From positions 6,413,575 to 6,477,574 of the forward strand of contig JACDQD010000005.1 of assembly GCA_019843655.1 (NCBI GenBank): a stretch of 64,000 bases of DNA, in the 5' to 3' direction. Both the position numbers and the translations under genes were made by a program. The notes under the pieces are model-generated. The model did no database searches and had not been told where the DNA came from. It saw only the letters and a list, made by a program, of their open reading frames with translations. The stretch comes from Lethocerus indicus (Eukaryota; Arthropoda; Insecta; Hemiptera; Belostomatidae). Of this stretch, positions 11,941 to 22,440 are shown piece after piece (positions within the stretch are counted from its first letter, which is position 1; each line of letters opens with the position of its first letter).

Positions 11941-14369
11941 CAAAAGTTGATTGTACAAAAAAAATAAAGTTAAAAATAAAAAATTATTTTATATACACCA
12001 GCACCATCCTCGAATTAAATTTTTTCCCGTTATCGCCTGTTTAAGTGGCGGGGACGATTATTTTGACCGGGCTGGGATCAGAGTAATATGTCATAAACCT
12101 ATTCACAATATTTCGCCCGGAATGAAATCGACAAATGCCGTCCTGTCATGCCTCATATAATTCCTTGAAATATTTGGTCTTCGTGCCAGTCGAAATCCGC
12201 TAGAATTCTATTCGTTGCATTCAAAGTCGAAACACTTGAACAAGAAAAAGTCGGTGCATACACTGAACTTATTTATTTATATTGTCGCGCGTTATCTTAC
12301 TTTTTAGGTTGTAGATATAAAAATAGGTCATAAAATAATTGCTGCGGAGAGAACAATTTATAACGGATGCAAGGAATTATTTCTGAACTCTAATATTTAA
12401 AACGTTCTCAATGGACGTTACTATCCCGATGTTGATTCTCACCTTTTGTTTGTTAACCCGCCGAGTGTTGTAGTTTGTAATGTCGCATGAGCGATGGCCG
12501 GTCTAATATCGCCGGTTAAGATTGGCCGAGGGTTAATTAGCGCCAGTTCACAAAGCCGCCCTCCTCCTGTGTTGACCCTCCCCGCGTCTACGTTCATATT
12601 GAAACTGGACGGCCGGCCGATTCTACCAATTCGTGTCGGAAATTTAAACATAATCGCTAATGAGTTGTTCGTCCCGCAGCTGCCCCGGCGCGTATTGGCG
12701 GAGTGATTATTGTAATTGGGTTTCGGAACAGCGACCGCAACCCGATCGTTATACGCGAGTTACATACTGAAACATATAATTTGCAATTTCACGGTTAAAG
12801 ACTTCAGTTTTTATTGCTTGAATTTTATTATTCGGAAACGATAAAATCGGAATATTGCGTTACAAGTTGACGTTTACATTGTATTCATTACTGTTTCTAT
12901 AATACTTTAGGAATCGCAATTGCTATCTCCTGGGAATAGCAATGTACAAGTAACCTATTACTTAAAATTGGGTTTACAAGTACGAATGTAGTTCTGATAA
13001 TTTTATTCTCCTAAATATATATTTTTTACCGAGTTACTTTTTTAAGAACCGAATAACAATTTTACGTCTTAAAATAAAATCAAGCACGCGTTTAGTTACT
13101 GTTTCTAAATGTTGATATGTAATGGGGAATTGTCCGGAAACATAGTAACACTTTTGTATTACACATTTTCCTCAGTTACATCTTACGACTTCTTCGAGTA
13201 CTGTGCAAATATAATTGGCACCATAATTTATCATTTCCCCATTTTTGTGCTATGAGGCTGAAAAATTGGCCAGGAATTTATTTGTAATCGATTTACTGTC
13301 CCCTTAATACATTTCCATCCATCAGCTATATTGATTCAGTTCTCTTCATTCGTTTCTCCGATTTCTCGGAATGACCCAATGACAGTTTGCACCAATAATG
13401 TGTTCCCCTCAGGCATTATTGTCATTAAATGATTTAATAAACAAGTTATTAGATACAGAACAAAATTCAGCAACAATTCAAAGTTTGCTGACGAAAGTCA
13501 GCAAAATAAAAGAGATGAATTTTGTGCTTTCTATTGGCACATGCATCACATTTGCTGTCACTGACCTACGTTGGATAATATTAATTAATTCTGCCCGTCA
13601 GTTTGTTATTGGGCGGTCTTGTATGAATAAGTCCGATCTTCCCTTTGGGCTTTGATCGCATCAAACTTCCATCCGCCGACCACTTCGCTCATTATAAAAG
13701 GCCCTCAGATGACGGGGGTGCATTAAAGTGTGGGGCACGTCCTTAGCGCCTACTTAAAACTTGAACAAACAGATTTTTCTTCTTCTACCCCGCCTATCAA
13801 ACTTCCTCTTTTCTTTACCCCTCTCTTCTCTCTCTCTCTCTCTCCCGCCCCCTCCTTCTCTCTCTCTCCCGTACTGAAGGGTGAAAATTACTTAAAAATA
13901 AATTATTCATATGACGATGTAATTTATTTCCCTCCACGGAATTTTTTTAACTTCATCTTGGAAGAAAAAAAAATACCGGGAAACCTTTTAAATATTCGTA
14001 ACCACTCCTCGAACGAAGGCTGTACGGACATATTAAATGAAGTCGTTCATCACGTTTCAATTCCCTCTAATTATTAAAGACTGCGGGGTTCTTTTTTCCT
14101 TTAAAAAGAAAATTGAAATTCCCTCGTTTCCTTATTTAAAAAACTATACCATTATGTGTCACAAAATAAAATTGTTAATTAATAATGTCAGTAACGATAT
14201 AGTTTAACAGTTTGGAGATTCTCCGTGGGCTGAAATACTGGAACAATAAATAATGTGTTCTGATTACGTAACTGTCACAATTTTGTGTTATGTCGCTAAT
14301 TTTATACCACTTAGTGATTATCTGAAAATTATTTATTATTTTAAACATTTATTAATGTATAATAAATAA

Positions 14370-14373
<4 letters not shown>
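11941..14373. other. Non-coding stretch left of the peptide array
   Basis: AT-rich DNA with a CT-rich patch at 13825-13870. An 85-codon plus-strand frame at 13398-13655 starts at an ATG and reads SLNDLINKLLDTEQNS near its start; it looks more protein-like than its neighbours, but I recognise no family and see no partner exon. No paralogue of the peptide genes was found here. Confidence 0.45.

Positions 14374-14420
<47 letters not shown>
14374..14420. repeat. (TA)n microsatellite
   Basis: An uninterrupted TA run of about 23 units, preceded by an AATA-rich stretch. It lies about 270 bp beyond the poly(A) signal of gene A and marks the end of the array on this side. Confidence 0.95.
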
Positions 14421-14424
<4 letters not shown>

Positions 14425-14686
14425 AACATATTTGTACACGCGGAAATTTGTAGTATAATAGCATGCAGTGTAGTGTAACATTCGGAATATTTGCCGCATT
14501 CAAAAAATCAATTGGTTCTCGCTACTTCATGAAATCGGGGAATTAACAATGAGAAAAAACAATATATAATTTTCTGATTCAACTAAAAGTATATTTTTCA
14601 CATTGGTTGGGTCATTTCACCAGATGAGCTAAAATTTTCCTTTTACGCCTAAATTTTATGTGTATCCGTTAGCGCCCAAATATGCC

Positions 14687-14692
14687 TTTATC
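14687..14692 (-). terminator. Probable poly(A) signal of gene A (GATAAA variant)
   Basis: The minus strand reads ACAGATAAAGGCATATT, lining up with ACAATAAAGGCGCTTATT at the 3' ends of B and C. The AATAAA has become GATAAA, a known weaker variant. It lies about 38 bp after the stop codon. Confidence 0.55.
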
Positions 14693-14729
14693 TGTCGCCT
14701 TGGATTGTCAACCTCTTGAAAAAAAACGG

Positions 14730-15286
14730 TTAACAGCAGAGCAGATTTAGAGCTAAATCTCGACTCATTCCAATTTTCTCGAATTCATCCTCTGTGAGAA
14801 AAAATATTCATGTCAGATTCAGTAATATTAAACTGATTTATGTGCATAGCTGGTAGGATCAATTAAATTAATAAAACAAAAACAAATGCAATTTATAAAA
14901 CAATAAAAAAACAGGAAGAATGAATATAGGAATTGTAGGCAACTTGCTTAAACGATTTGTTTGAAATTTATGTCAAAAGTTAACTGGCGGGTATTTAACA
15001 AAAGCGAACTACTCGTGTAGTTCAACATCCATCGTCTCCCTTAACCAATTCAATTTGTAATTCATTACTCTATCGCCTTATTTTATCAGTTGTCTTACAG
15101 TTTTTGTTTGTGCCCCAGTTCATAATTTTTCGGCCATTTAAATTTCGAACCAAATAAAGAAAATGTTTGACACAACTCACTTATACGAGGAAGACCCGAG
15201 AGTGGGGGTGCGGCGCCAATCTCCACCACTAGAGCCAAGACCAGCACCAGGAAAATAAAAAGGAAGGCAAGTTTCACCGACATCAT
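14730..15286 (-). CDS. Peptide gene A: small secreted peptide precursor (spliced)
   Basis: Coding exons are 15181-15286 and 14730-14791 (minus strand), giving 55 residues. The first exon starts MMSVKLAFLFIFLVLVLALV, a textbook signal peptide, and continues with EIGAAPPLSGLPR. The donor is CGTATAA|GTGAGT and the acceptor TTTTTTCTCACAG, phase 1, as in all six paralogues. The second exon adds KDEFEKIGMSRDLALNLLCC and a TAA stop. Ending in Cys-Cys is unique in the array, and no amidation Gly is present, so a disulfide-linked dimer or lipid modification is conceivable. No Lys-Arg site follows the signal; only a single Arg does. Intron 1 (15292-15620) separates the coding part from a 5' untranslated exon ending at 15621. 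Function unknown; the most diverged member after D. Confidence 0.75.
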
Positions 15287-15620
15287 TACTACTGAAAATG
15301 GACATAATAATGACTATAAAGGATAGTTAAATTTTTGTTGTACAAGGAAACAAGTAATTATCATGAGATTTCCGATATTTCAGCTGATCTGTATCTATGG
15401 AAAGCGTGTCAGTTAAACTCAATTTGTCGCTAAATATTTCGCAACATGAAAACGGGAAAAATCGCTACAGGAATTGTGGGCAACTTGCGTAAACATTTTG
15501 TGTCAGAAATTAATCTTGAAATGAATCCAGTCTGTCAAATGTGAGATAGATGGACCATTTGGAATGTACAACGAAATTTTAAGACAGATAAACTGTGAAA
15601 TATGAATGTCGAACACTTAC

Positions 15621-15736
15621 CAAGTTATTCGATCATCGGTTACGCGAATGCGTCTGCTCGTCGCAAAGCCCGCCTTTATACCTGAGTTCGATTTAATTTA
15701 ATAGTGTACATAAGGGCCACTCGCATTATTAAACCT
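15621..15736 (-). promoter_or_regulatory. Promoter and 5' untranslated exon of gene A
   Basis: TATAAAGG lies at 15673-15680 on the minus strand. Transcription probably starts near 15645-15650, and the untranslated exon ends GATCGAATAACTTG|GTAAGT at 15621, the same exon end as in B and C. Upstream boxes shared with the paralogues are ATTAAATTAAAT (15691-15702), TGTACAC (around 15704-15710) and GTTTAATAATGCG (15722-15734). Confidence 0.75.
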
Positions 15737-16335
15737 GTGTAACGAACACTGAATACGAGCTGTTTACCTCTGTATTGAAGTTCCGTACGCCTTCGTGTGC
15801 TCGTGCGATTCATATTACTGTTTGAAGAAGAAACATTGGAATGTTACACGACGCATCCCTCTCTCGAGTCGATATATAACCTCATTCTCGAATGACTAAT
15901 ATATTTTGAGAACAATTTCTCCTGACTTTCCAGTTCACTAATTGTGAATCACTCATGAGATTATAAATTATCTTGGTGTTATTCAATTGCACTCTTTAAG
16001 AAGTACTTCAATTACCAGTATTTTTCCCAGTCCTTAGTTCTTTCATTTATATATTTCGTTTTATCTGCTTTTTCTTAACTATTTTATTTACTTCCAAAGG
16101 GTTAACGAATTTGTAGAATTTTGAAATTATCCCTATCTTTCCTTTACAAATAACTTAGAAATGTGAAATAAGCGATTAGTAAGTGAAGCAGGGATGTGTT
16201 TGACCCCCATTTACCAAAATTTTACTTCCTTCAATAATGTTTTATATACGGTTGTTTAGGGATTTAGTAGGTTGTCGGGAAATTTAATAGTAGACTAAAA
16301 CCACAAAATCAAATATTCTAATTGAAATAAGCGCC

Positions 16336-16341
16336 TTTATT
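16336..16341 (-). terminator. Poly(A) signal of gene B
   Basis: Canonical AATAAA within ACAATAAAGGCGC on the minus strand, 53 bp past the stop codon of gene B and identical in context to gene C. Confidence 0.75.
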
Positions 16342-16393
16342 GTTGCCTTTGTCTGTTAACGACATGAAGAATAAAATCAGCCGAGGAGCGATT

Positions 16394-16848
16394 TCAATGC
16401 CTGTTCGCTGATCCTGGCCCCTCGTCCTCATCAGCCTCTGTGAAAAGAAATAATTACATCAGAAAACTTAATAATAAAAAATAATAATACAAAATTCGAC
16501 TCAATTCGTAACTAAATATTTCGGAACAATTGTCCTCACACTATAAAACAAAAAATAATGGAAACAGATGAATACAGAAATTTATCAGAAATTCCTCATT
16601 TCCATACGCCTTACCTTGTACTATTGCCCAATCTGTTATCTGTTATTTTTTGTTGGTTGAAACATTTCCTGCCATTTAGATTTAAGCGGAACAGAAATTT
16701 TGTTGCAATTGAAACGTATATTATTATATTACAAACCGTCTTGAGGAGCCGCAGCCCTTTTAACCATTTCCATTGCGGCGCCAGTCTCCACCATGAAAGC
16801 CAGGACCAGGCTCAGGAGAAGAAACATGAAAGCGAGTTTCATCGACAT
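16394..16848 (-). CDS. Peptide gene B: small secreted peptide precursor with altered tail
   Basis: Coding exons are 16737-16848 and 16394-16437 (minus strand), giving 51 residues. Exon 2 begins MSMKLAFMFLLLSLVLAFMV, a signal peptide, then ETGAAMEMVKRAAAPQD with a Lys-Arg processing site. The donor is GACG|GTTTGT (weak) and the acceptor TTTTCACAG, phase 1. The last exon reads EADEDEGPGSANRH and stops. It is nearly identical to gene C, but C has five C residues (plus strand) where B has four, so B leaves the frame after EADEDEG and loses the Leu-Leu-Gly end seen in C. Either B is a drifting duplicate with a new tail, or the short homopolymer is a sequencing error. Intron 1 is 16857-16943. Expression machinery (TATA, splice sites, AATAAA) is intact. 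Confidence 0.75.
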
Positions 16849-16943
16849 GGTAATTGCTGAAAAGTGGATTGCACGTTTGGATTTGCTATAGAATCTTTGA
16901 CCAGATTTTGATAAACTGTAAAATATATGTGGAAGTGACTTAC

Positions 16944-17073
16944 CAAGTTATTCGATCACCGGAGCGACTATGTTTCTATCTGACGAGTGGTCCGTCTTTT
17001 ATAGGCCTATTGAATTTAATTTAATAATGTCCACCGGCCACTGTACACAAAGGGTACACGCATTATTAAACCA
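16944..17073 (-). promoter_or_regulatory. Promoter and 5' untranslated exon of gene B
   Basis: TATAAAAG lies at 16996-17003 on the minus strand; the untranslated exon ends GATCGAATAACTTG|GTAAGT at 16944. Upstream are the AT box (17013-17027), TGTACA (about 17042-17048) and GTTTAATAATGCG (17059-17071). Arrangement and spacing match genes A and C closely. Confidence 0.8.
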
Positions 17074-17884
17074 GCGTTATGTATATTTGGTAAACGCATT
17101 ACGTGATACCCGCGACACATATTTATTATCCTAGATCTCATGAACAGGTTTCGTAAACGTTCCCGACATATTTCAGTTCACTGTCCCCTCAATCCACCAA
17201 TTGGATGTATAATGAATTTTTAAATACAAGATATGGGAGGGGTTTTATTATCATCACTCTAGAACTACTACGTCTCATCTCATCACATTCAACACATCAT
17301 CAGTAGGATTACCCAGTATATTATTGAGGTATTACAGAATATCCTCCATTAGAATATTATCAAGCGAATTTCACTCTTTTACATAGTATTACTTTGGTAG
17401 AGCAGGATATATACAGGCGGTTTTGATATTGCTTTGTCTACAATTTAATTTTTATATATTTGAATATGAATTAATGTTTTTCTTCTTCATCTTCATGAAA
17501 TATTTAAATCGCTAACCTATATCTTACATGTTTGTCTTTTTAGTACCATATATGGTGTAAAACATCTTAATCTATAATGTTATCTCAAATGTAAAGAAAT
17601 AAGAATATTGGTAACCGTTTATAAATTAGGGTTGATAATCAGTCAGTCACTGCAGGTTTCTTAGGTAGAAACAAGTAACGTACAGTACGGTATATCGTAG
17701 CACTTCTATTTTTCCAATTTTCCAGCGTTATTCCTGGCACAATGTTTGGTTGAGATTACCACAGAAAATAAACAAGATTATGGCTTTGTAAATTCGGACC
17801 ACCGTACATCATACAACGATTCGAAGACATATTTTTTCCACTTTCGTGACTTGTTATTCCAGAAACTAGCGGAGATCTCCGGGC

Positions 17885-18045
17885 CAGTGGCGTTTAAGCT
17901 GTAGGTATGTTGAGGTCGTGGTGAAGTGTGCGATTGGAAACATATCCAGGAGCACTGAGGACGTTTCGAAAAGGACTTTCGGTTGGAATCTCAGAATACG
18001 AGCAGCGTTGGATATCTTGGTGGATCCCCACAGTACCGTTTGTGC
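17885..18045 (-). mobile_element. Jockey-like retrotransposon relic between genes B and C
   Basis: The minus strand reads VLWGSTKISNAARILRFQPK and, after a frameshift, NVLSAPGYVSNRTLHHDLNIPT. Jockey-type elements carry LWG.A..SNI..IQRFQ followed by PWYVSN.TLH.DLNIPT at this place. It is a short dead fragment inserted in the spacer between the duplicated genes. Confidence 0.75.
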
Positions 18046-18219
18046 ATTAAAAAGGCGTCGCAGTTCCTAAACCTCACTTTCCTTATAAGTATTCTTTTAT
18101 ATTGCGTTATATTTTTACCTCACTCAACAGTATACGAGGCTCGGTTCTGCAATTTGACAGAGCGGAAAATATAATATTGGTTTTTCCGATTCAACTTAAC
18201 ATTTATTTATTGTTGTATT

Positions 18220-18425
18220 TGGCATGAAAGTTAATTCAACCAATGACAAGAGCTGCCTTCGTTATATCATTGATCCATGTTTTGATTTATCTCCACGTTT
18301 TTATCTTCCAAAGAAAATCGATTGCAAATATATTTTTATATTTTACGATAAATACATTATCGGCTAGCTTATCCTGGCACACCAATTCCATTAGATCAAC
18401 GGAGAAAGTTTAGAACTGAGGAACT
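18220..18425. repeat. Copy of the C-D spacer: part of a duplicated gene unit
   Basis: TTGATCCATGTTTTGATT, then TATATTTTACG.TAAATA, then TCGGC here matches 20258-20320 (TTGATCTATGTTTTGATT and following). Together with the matching gene bodies this shows that the B and C units, with upstream flanks, arose by tandem duplication. Confidence 0.6.
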
Positions 18426-19084
18426 TAGGATCGTTCAAAAAAAAAGAAAATGCAGAAAATGCATTTATTTTCGATTTGCAGTAATGTCGGATGGTTCTAC
18501 ACATTTGTGTATTCGGTGTGTTGTGACCGCAACGAAAGAATAGGCCATTTAAAAATTCTTAATTCATTCGGAACGTCTACGAATGAATTGTGCCGCATTC
18601 GAATTCGGGACTTGAGAGGAGCCTACGTTATCGTTAGTAACAGTTAGGTTCCCAGTTTATTGGGAATACGTGTGGACGTGATACATTTTTTAGGAACGAT
18701 TTGAAAAATATGCCTCTTAGGAAGCTTGAATTATATGAGGGCAATAAGTATAAGCGTTATAAGTCAAGTATTGAAATAAGGAAATAACGAACAAGAAAAC
18801 GCGCAAAGAACGCATCTAAAGAAATGTGAAAAAGAAAAAATCTTTTGTAAAGTAGAAATCATACAGCTTAACTACACTAGGATTGAATGATCCTAGGAGA
18901 TGATTTTCTCAACTCCTGAAGACCAAACTCCCAATGAAGAACTTCTTCTTGCAGAACAGAAGCCGTTCTTAGTGTTATATTTTGATTTTCTTCAATAGTG
19001 CTATTGATAAGGTTGTTTAAGAATTTAGGCAATTTAATAGGAGAAAAAAACACGAAATCAATTATTCTAATTGAAATAAGCGCC

Positions 19085-19090
19085 TTTATT
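19085..19090 (-). terminator. Poly(A) signal of gene C
   Basis: AATAAA in the same ACAATAAAGGCGC context as gene B, about 36 bp beyond the stop codon of C. Confidence 0.75.
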
Positions 19091-19125
19091 GTTGCCTTTG
19101 TCTGTTAACGACATGAAGAATAAAA

Positions 19126-19469
19126 TCAGCCTAGGAGCGATTGCAATGCCTGTTCGCTGATCCTGGCCCCCTCGTCCTCATCAGCCTCTGTGAAAAGAAA
19201 TAATTACATCAGAAACCTTAATAATAAAAAATACCTTGTACTGTTGCCCAATCTGTTTTCCTACGTTTTTTGTTGGTTGAAACATTTTTCTGCACTTTAG
19301 ATTTAAGCGGAACAGAAATTTTGTTGAAATTGAAACGTCTATTATTATATTACAAACCGTCTTGAGGAGCCGCAGCCCTTCTGACCATTTCCATTGCGGC
19401 GCCAGTCTCCACCATGAAAGCCAGGACCAGGCTCAGGAGAAGAAACATGAAAGCGAGTTTCATCGACAT
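19126..19469 (-). CDS. Peptide gene C: small secreted peptide precursor, probable amidated tail
   Basis: Coding exons are 19358-19469 and 19126-19187 (minus strand), giving 57 residues. Exon 2 starts MSMKLAFMFLLLSLVLAFMV and continues ETGAAMEMVRRAAAPQD, with Arg-Arg where B has Lys-Arg. The phase-1 splice (GACG|GTTTGT to TTTTCACAG) joins an exon beginning EADEDEGARI and ending ALQSLLG before TGA. A terminal Gly straight before the stop is the usual substrate for peptidyl-glycine amidation, and gene D ends the same way (SILG), so this frame is taken as the ancestral one relative to B. The acidic EADEDE stretch resembles a spacer ahead of a short amphipathic mature peptide; that boundary is inference. 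Intron 1 (19478-19953) is about 390 bp longer than in B. Confidence 0.8.
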
Positions 19470-19953
19470 GATTACTGCTGAAAAATTGAATATTTTTCAT
19501 TAAACGGAAATGTCGATAACAGTTCGACAATAATAAGAACAACCTACTTTTGTCCCATTTATTATATAATATAGAATATTTATTCGCAAACCATAGAGAC
19601 AAAATTAAATAGCAATGATATTATGATGTATGAAACCCCTTTGTTAATGCTGTTTGGCACTGAAATATTAGGAATATTCTGACGTATATGTACTATTACA
19701 GTATTGTTTTCTTGAAGTCATATTATGTGAAATGGATAAAACGTTTTGTTCCTTTTATATAAATTTGATTCTTAAAGTCTGTAAACTATGAAATATAAGT
19801 GAAAATAATCATCTGATCATATTCCGTAATTAGAAAAATCAAGTACCATTTTTCATGAGGCATTTGGATCCATGAGGGGTTTGGATTTTCCGCGGTATCT
19901 CTAATCTGATTTTAAGATTGATAGACTGTGAAATAGAATTGAAAATGACTTAC

Positions 19954-20096
19954 CAAGTTATTCGATCACCGGAGCGACTAATGCCTCTCTAGGTGGCGTG
20001 GGGCCCGCCTTTTATACCTGTCCGATAGAGTTTAATTTTCGACAGTGTCCTGCTAGTGTACACAAGGGGGCATTATTAACTCGCATTATTAAACCA
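19954..20096 (-). promoter_or_regulatory. Promoter and 5' untranslated exon of gene C
   Basis: TATAAAAG lies at 20009-20016 (minus); the untranslated exon ends GATCGAATAACTTG|GTAAGT at 19954. Shared boxes: AT box at 20031-20040, TGTACAC at 20056-20063, and GTTTAATAATGCG at 20082-20094, with an extra partial copy of the last at 20070-20080. Confidence 0.8.
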
Positions 20097-20406
20097 GAGT
20101 TATGAGCACTTGGTAATCACATGAATTGACACGTGCGTATTGTCTTAGTTCCGATTAATATGTCTCGTAAACGTTAGCGACATATTTCAGTTGGCTGTCC
20201 CCTTAATCCGCTCATAGGATGTTTAAACGAGTTTAAAATTTAAGCTGCATAATATCCTTGATCTATGTTTTGATTGAGCTCTTTGATATATTTGTATATT
20301 TTACGGTAAATAAATTTTCGGCGAACCATTTATTCAACTGGATGAACGGGGTATGGAGGAACTTGAAATTGAAAAACTGAAGAACTGAATGTTCAGAGAA
20401 ATTAAA

Positions 20407-20412
20407 TTTATT
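20407..20412 (-). terminator. Poly(A) signal of gene D
   Basis: AATAAA within GGAAATAAATTTAAT on the minus strand, 73 bp beyond the stop codon of D. Confidence 0.65.
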
Positions 20413-20485
20413 TCCAACGGAGGTTATAATTGTTGGGACACCTATTACATTTCAGAAGGTCTTCAACAACCTTTTCGAAGTCGAT

Positions 20486-20914
20486 TCATCCTAGGATAGA
20501 TGCCATCGCGTTAGTATTAAGTCCGCTCGATCGGTCTTCTACATCTGCGAAAAAATCGTATGGAAAAATTAAAATTTGATTGTAATTGGCATGCGGCCTC
20601 ATCCCTTATAACAGTTATAGGATAAAATGCTAAACATGACCGAATATTTCGCGCCCAAAAGCTGAAAATATTCATCGCCCATTTTGGTCAAATACGTAGA
20701 CAATAATTTTTTATTTAATTTTACATCTATTGTATTGATTGGAGCAGTAAAAAATAATTTATATTTAATTCATCGGAATATAGGGAAACAATTTCATAGC
20801 AGATGATAACATACTTGGAGGAGTTGGAGCCATTTTAACTGGTACCACGATCTCGGCCATGAAAGCCAGGAGAACGCTCACAACTAGCAACACAAAGGCT
20901 TGTTTGACCCACAT
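20486..20914 (-). CDS. Peptide gene D: small secreted peptide precursor, probable amidated tail
   Basis: Coding exons are 20815-20914 and 20486-20544 (minus strand), giving 52 residues. Exon 2 starts MWVKQAFVLLVVSVLLAFMA, a signal peptide whose MWVK start it shares with gene E, and continues EIVVPVKMAPTPP. The donor is CCTCCAA|GTATGT and the acceptor CGATTTTTTCGCAG, phase 1. The last exon reads NVEDRSSGLNTNAMASILG then TGA, again ending in Gly as in C. There is no dibasic site before the tail; a single Arg is present in VEDR. Exon 2 begins at 20924 after a 1,357-bp intron 1 that has been enlarged by a TTAA-flanked element with another element inside it. Product role unknown. Confidence 0.75.
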
Positions 20915-21455
20915 TGCTTCAGCACTGCCAATTCGAAGTTGAATGGGAAGCGGAAATAATGCGCTGTGTACACTTGAGGAACTTGAGATTCGTCTGAAAT
21001 ACAACATCGGCGAGAATAATAATAATAGAATTTTTTAAAAACGTTAAAGCCTTACAATCATAATTTGAAGCTACAGCTGTGGCACTTCTCGGGTGGGCCA
21101 GCCAAATACTTGCCGGGTTAAGTTGGCACAGCACCACAACTTACTAACTTGAACTGTACTAGAAAAACTGAGAGAAACAAAACAAGCAAAACAACAAAGG
21201 AAAAATAATAAAAAACAACATTTGAAACAAATATAGAAAAAATCTTATAATGGTAGAAAAACTGTACAATGATAGTTTGCGACATCGCTTTATAAATACT
21301 TTATACAAATTTACCCGAAGACGTTTGCAAAGTAGCTATACGGATTGAATACTACCCAAGAAACCTAATTCAGATATTTACATTCGAAAAATTCATTAAT
21401 TTTATGTTTACATGCATTGCATTTTCATTGTTATTAATTCATACCATTTTTAGTA

Positions 21456-21479
21456 ACTATGACATACATATGTCATAGT
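21456..21479. repeat. Perfect 10-bp inverted repeat in intron 1 of gene D
   Basis: ACTATGACAT, a 4-base loop, then ATGTCATAGT. It lies 28 bp from the TTAA element P2. It may be a small palindrome without function. Confidence 0.6.
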
Positions 21480-21507
21480 ACCGATATTATTGTAAGTACT
21501 ATATATT

Positions 21508-21982
21508 TTAACCCTCTATGTGCCCGTGTAACTTTCAGGTCACATTTCAATTTATCGAGATTTTACCAAATAATTGTAGCTTTTTTCGTGAGATGGCGGA
21601 TAAATTTTAATCCGATAACGTTGTCTAGACAACCAATATCAACATCAATTTTTTTTCATTTGCATATGTGCCCATAATTATGAAAGTGATTCAAGTCAAT
21701 TCAAACTTTAAATACATTTTCATATGAAATTCACACAAAATTTCATATTCATAGTAAACTTCCATTAGTCAAAACTAATAAAATTCTAAATTAAAATGTT
21801 GCATAATATAAAAATATTTGTTAATTTATTCGAAAGCAATTCATTAAATATCTCGAAACCAGAAATATATGACTTAGTCCACTTTCATAATTATGGGCAC
21901 ATATATAGGTTCATAATTGCTGAGTTTTCGTTCCCCCAATTTTTTTGGATTTAAAATAAAAATTCGACCCATAGAGGGTTAA
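21508..21982 (-). mobile_element. TTAA-flanked miniature element (copy P2), interrupted by a nested element
   Basis: Same family as P1, in inverse orientation, inside intron 1 of gene D. The ends are TTAACCCTCTATGTGCC and GGGTCTATGG-like GACCCATAGAGGGTTAA. It is 475 bp rather than about 230 because a 235-bp element (21667-21901) sits inside it. Removing that insert and one TA gives exactly the uninterrupted sequence seen in P1. Confidence 0.85.
21667..21901. mobile_element. TA-flanked miniature inverted-repeat element nested in P2
   Basis: The 235-bp insert has 22-bp terminal inverted repeats, TGTGCCCATAATTATGAAAG at the left (two further bases TG) and its complement at the right, and it is flanked by TA on both sides. 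Copy P1 shows the empty site (CCTATATATGCAAATG, other strand), with a single TA, so the borders are exact. TA duplications point to a Tc1/mariner-type transposase. No coding capacity is visible; the interior is AT-rich. Confidence 0.85.
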
Positions 21983-22281
21983 GCAAATATTGGGGGGTAC
22001 TTAGTTAAAAGCGGTCAATGTATTAAAATTTCCAATTCCCAACAATTTTTGAGGTCTTCACCAATTGAAAACCCAGTTCATTCTCTAGAGTATTATGTAG
22101 TGTGTAGGATATTTTCTGAATTATTTTGTTTCTGTCCAGTGAATCGGTTGTTGACGGTGTCGGGTAGATGATGGGCGTCCTAGACACTAGTTAGTTATAT
22201 CGAATACGTAAGGCCGTATTAAAAAAGAATTTCTCTTAAAACACAATTGCTAACCAATCTGAAACTTGAGTGAACACTTAC

Positions 22282-22440
22282 GTTTTGTTAGTGCAGGGGT
22301 TGGGAACAGCGAAGCGACTGAGTCCCACGTCCTCGCACTGTCGTGACCGTCGTTGTTTATGTCAGGCTAATTTAATTTAATTTCCAATTAATTTAGCGAT
22401 GTCCGACGATTGTACACACGGGGATATGCATTAATAAAAA
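22282..22440 (-). promoter_or_regulatory. Promoter and 5' untranslated exon of gene D
   Basis: The untranslated exon ends ACAAAAC|GTAAGT at 22282. The TATA is degenerate (CATAAACA at 22354-22361), the weakest in the array. Upstream are a strong AT box (22369-22385), TGTACA (about 22411-22416) and a relic of the GTTTAATAATGCG box (about 22428-22439). Confidence 0.6.
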
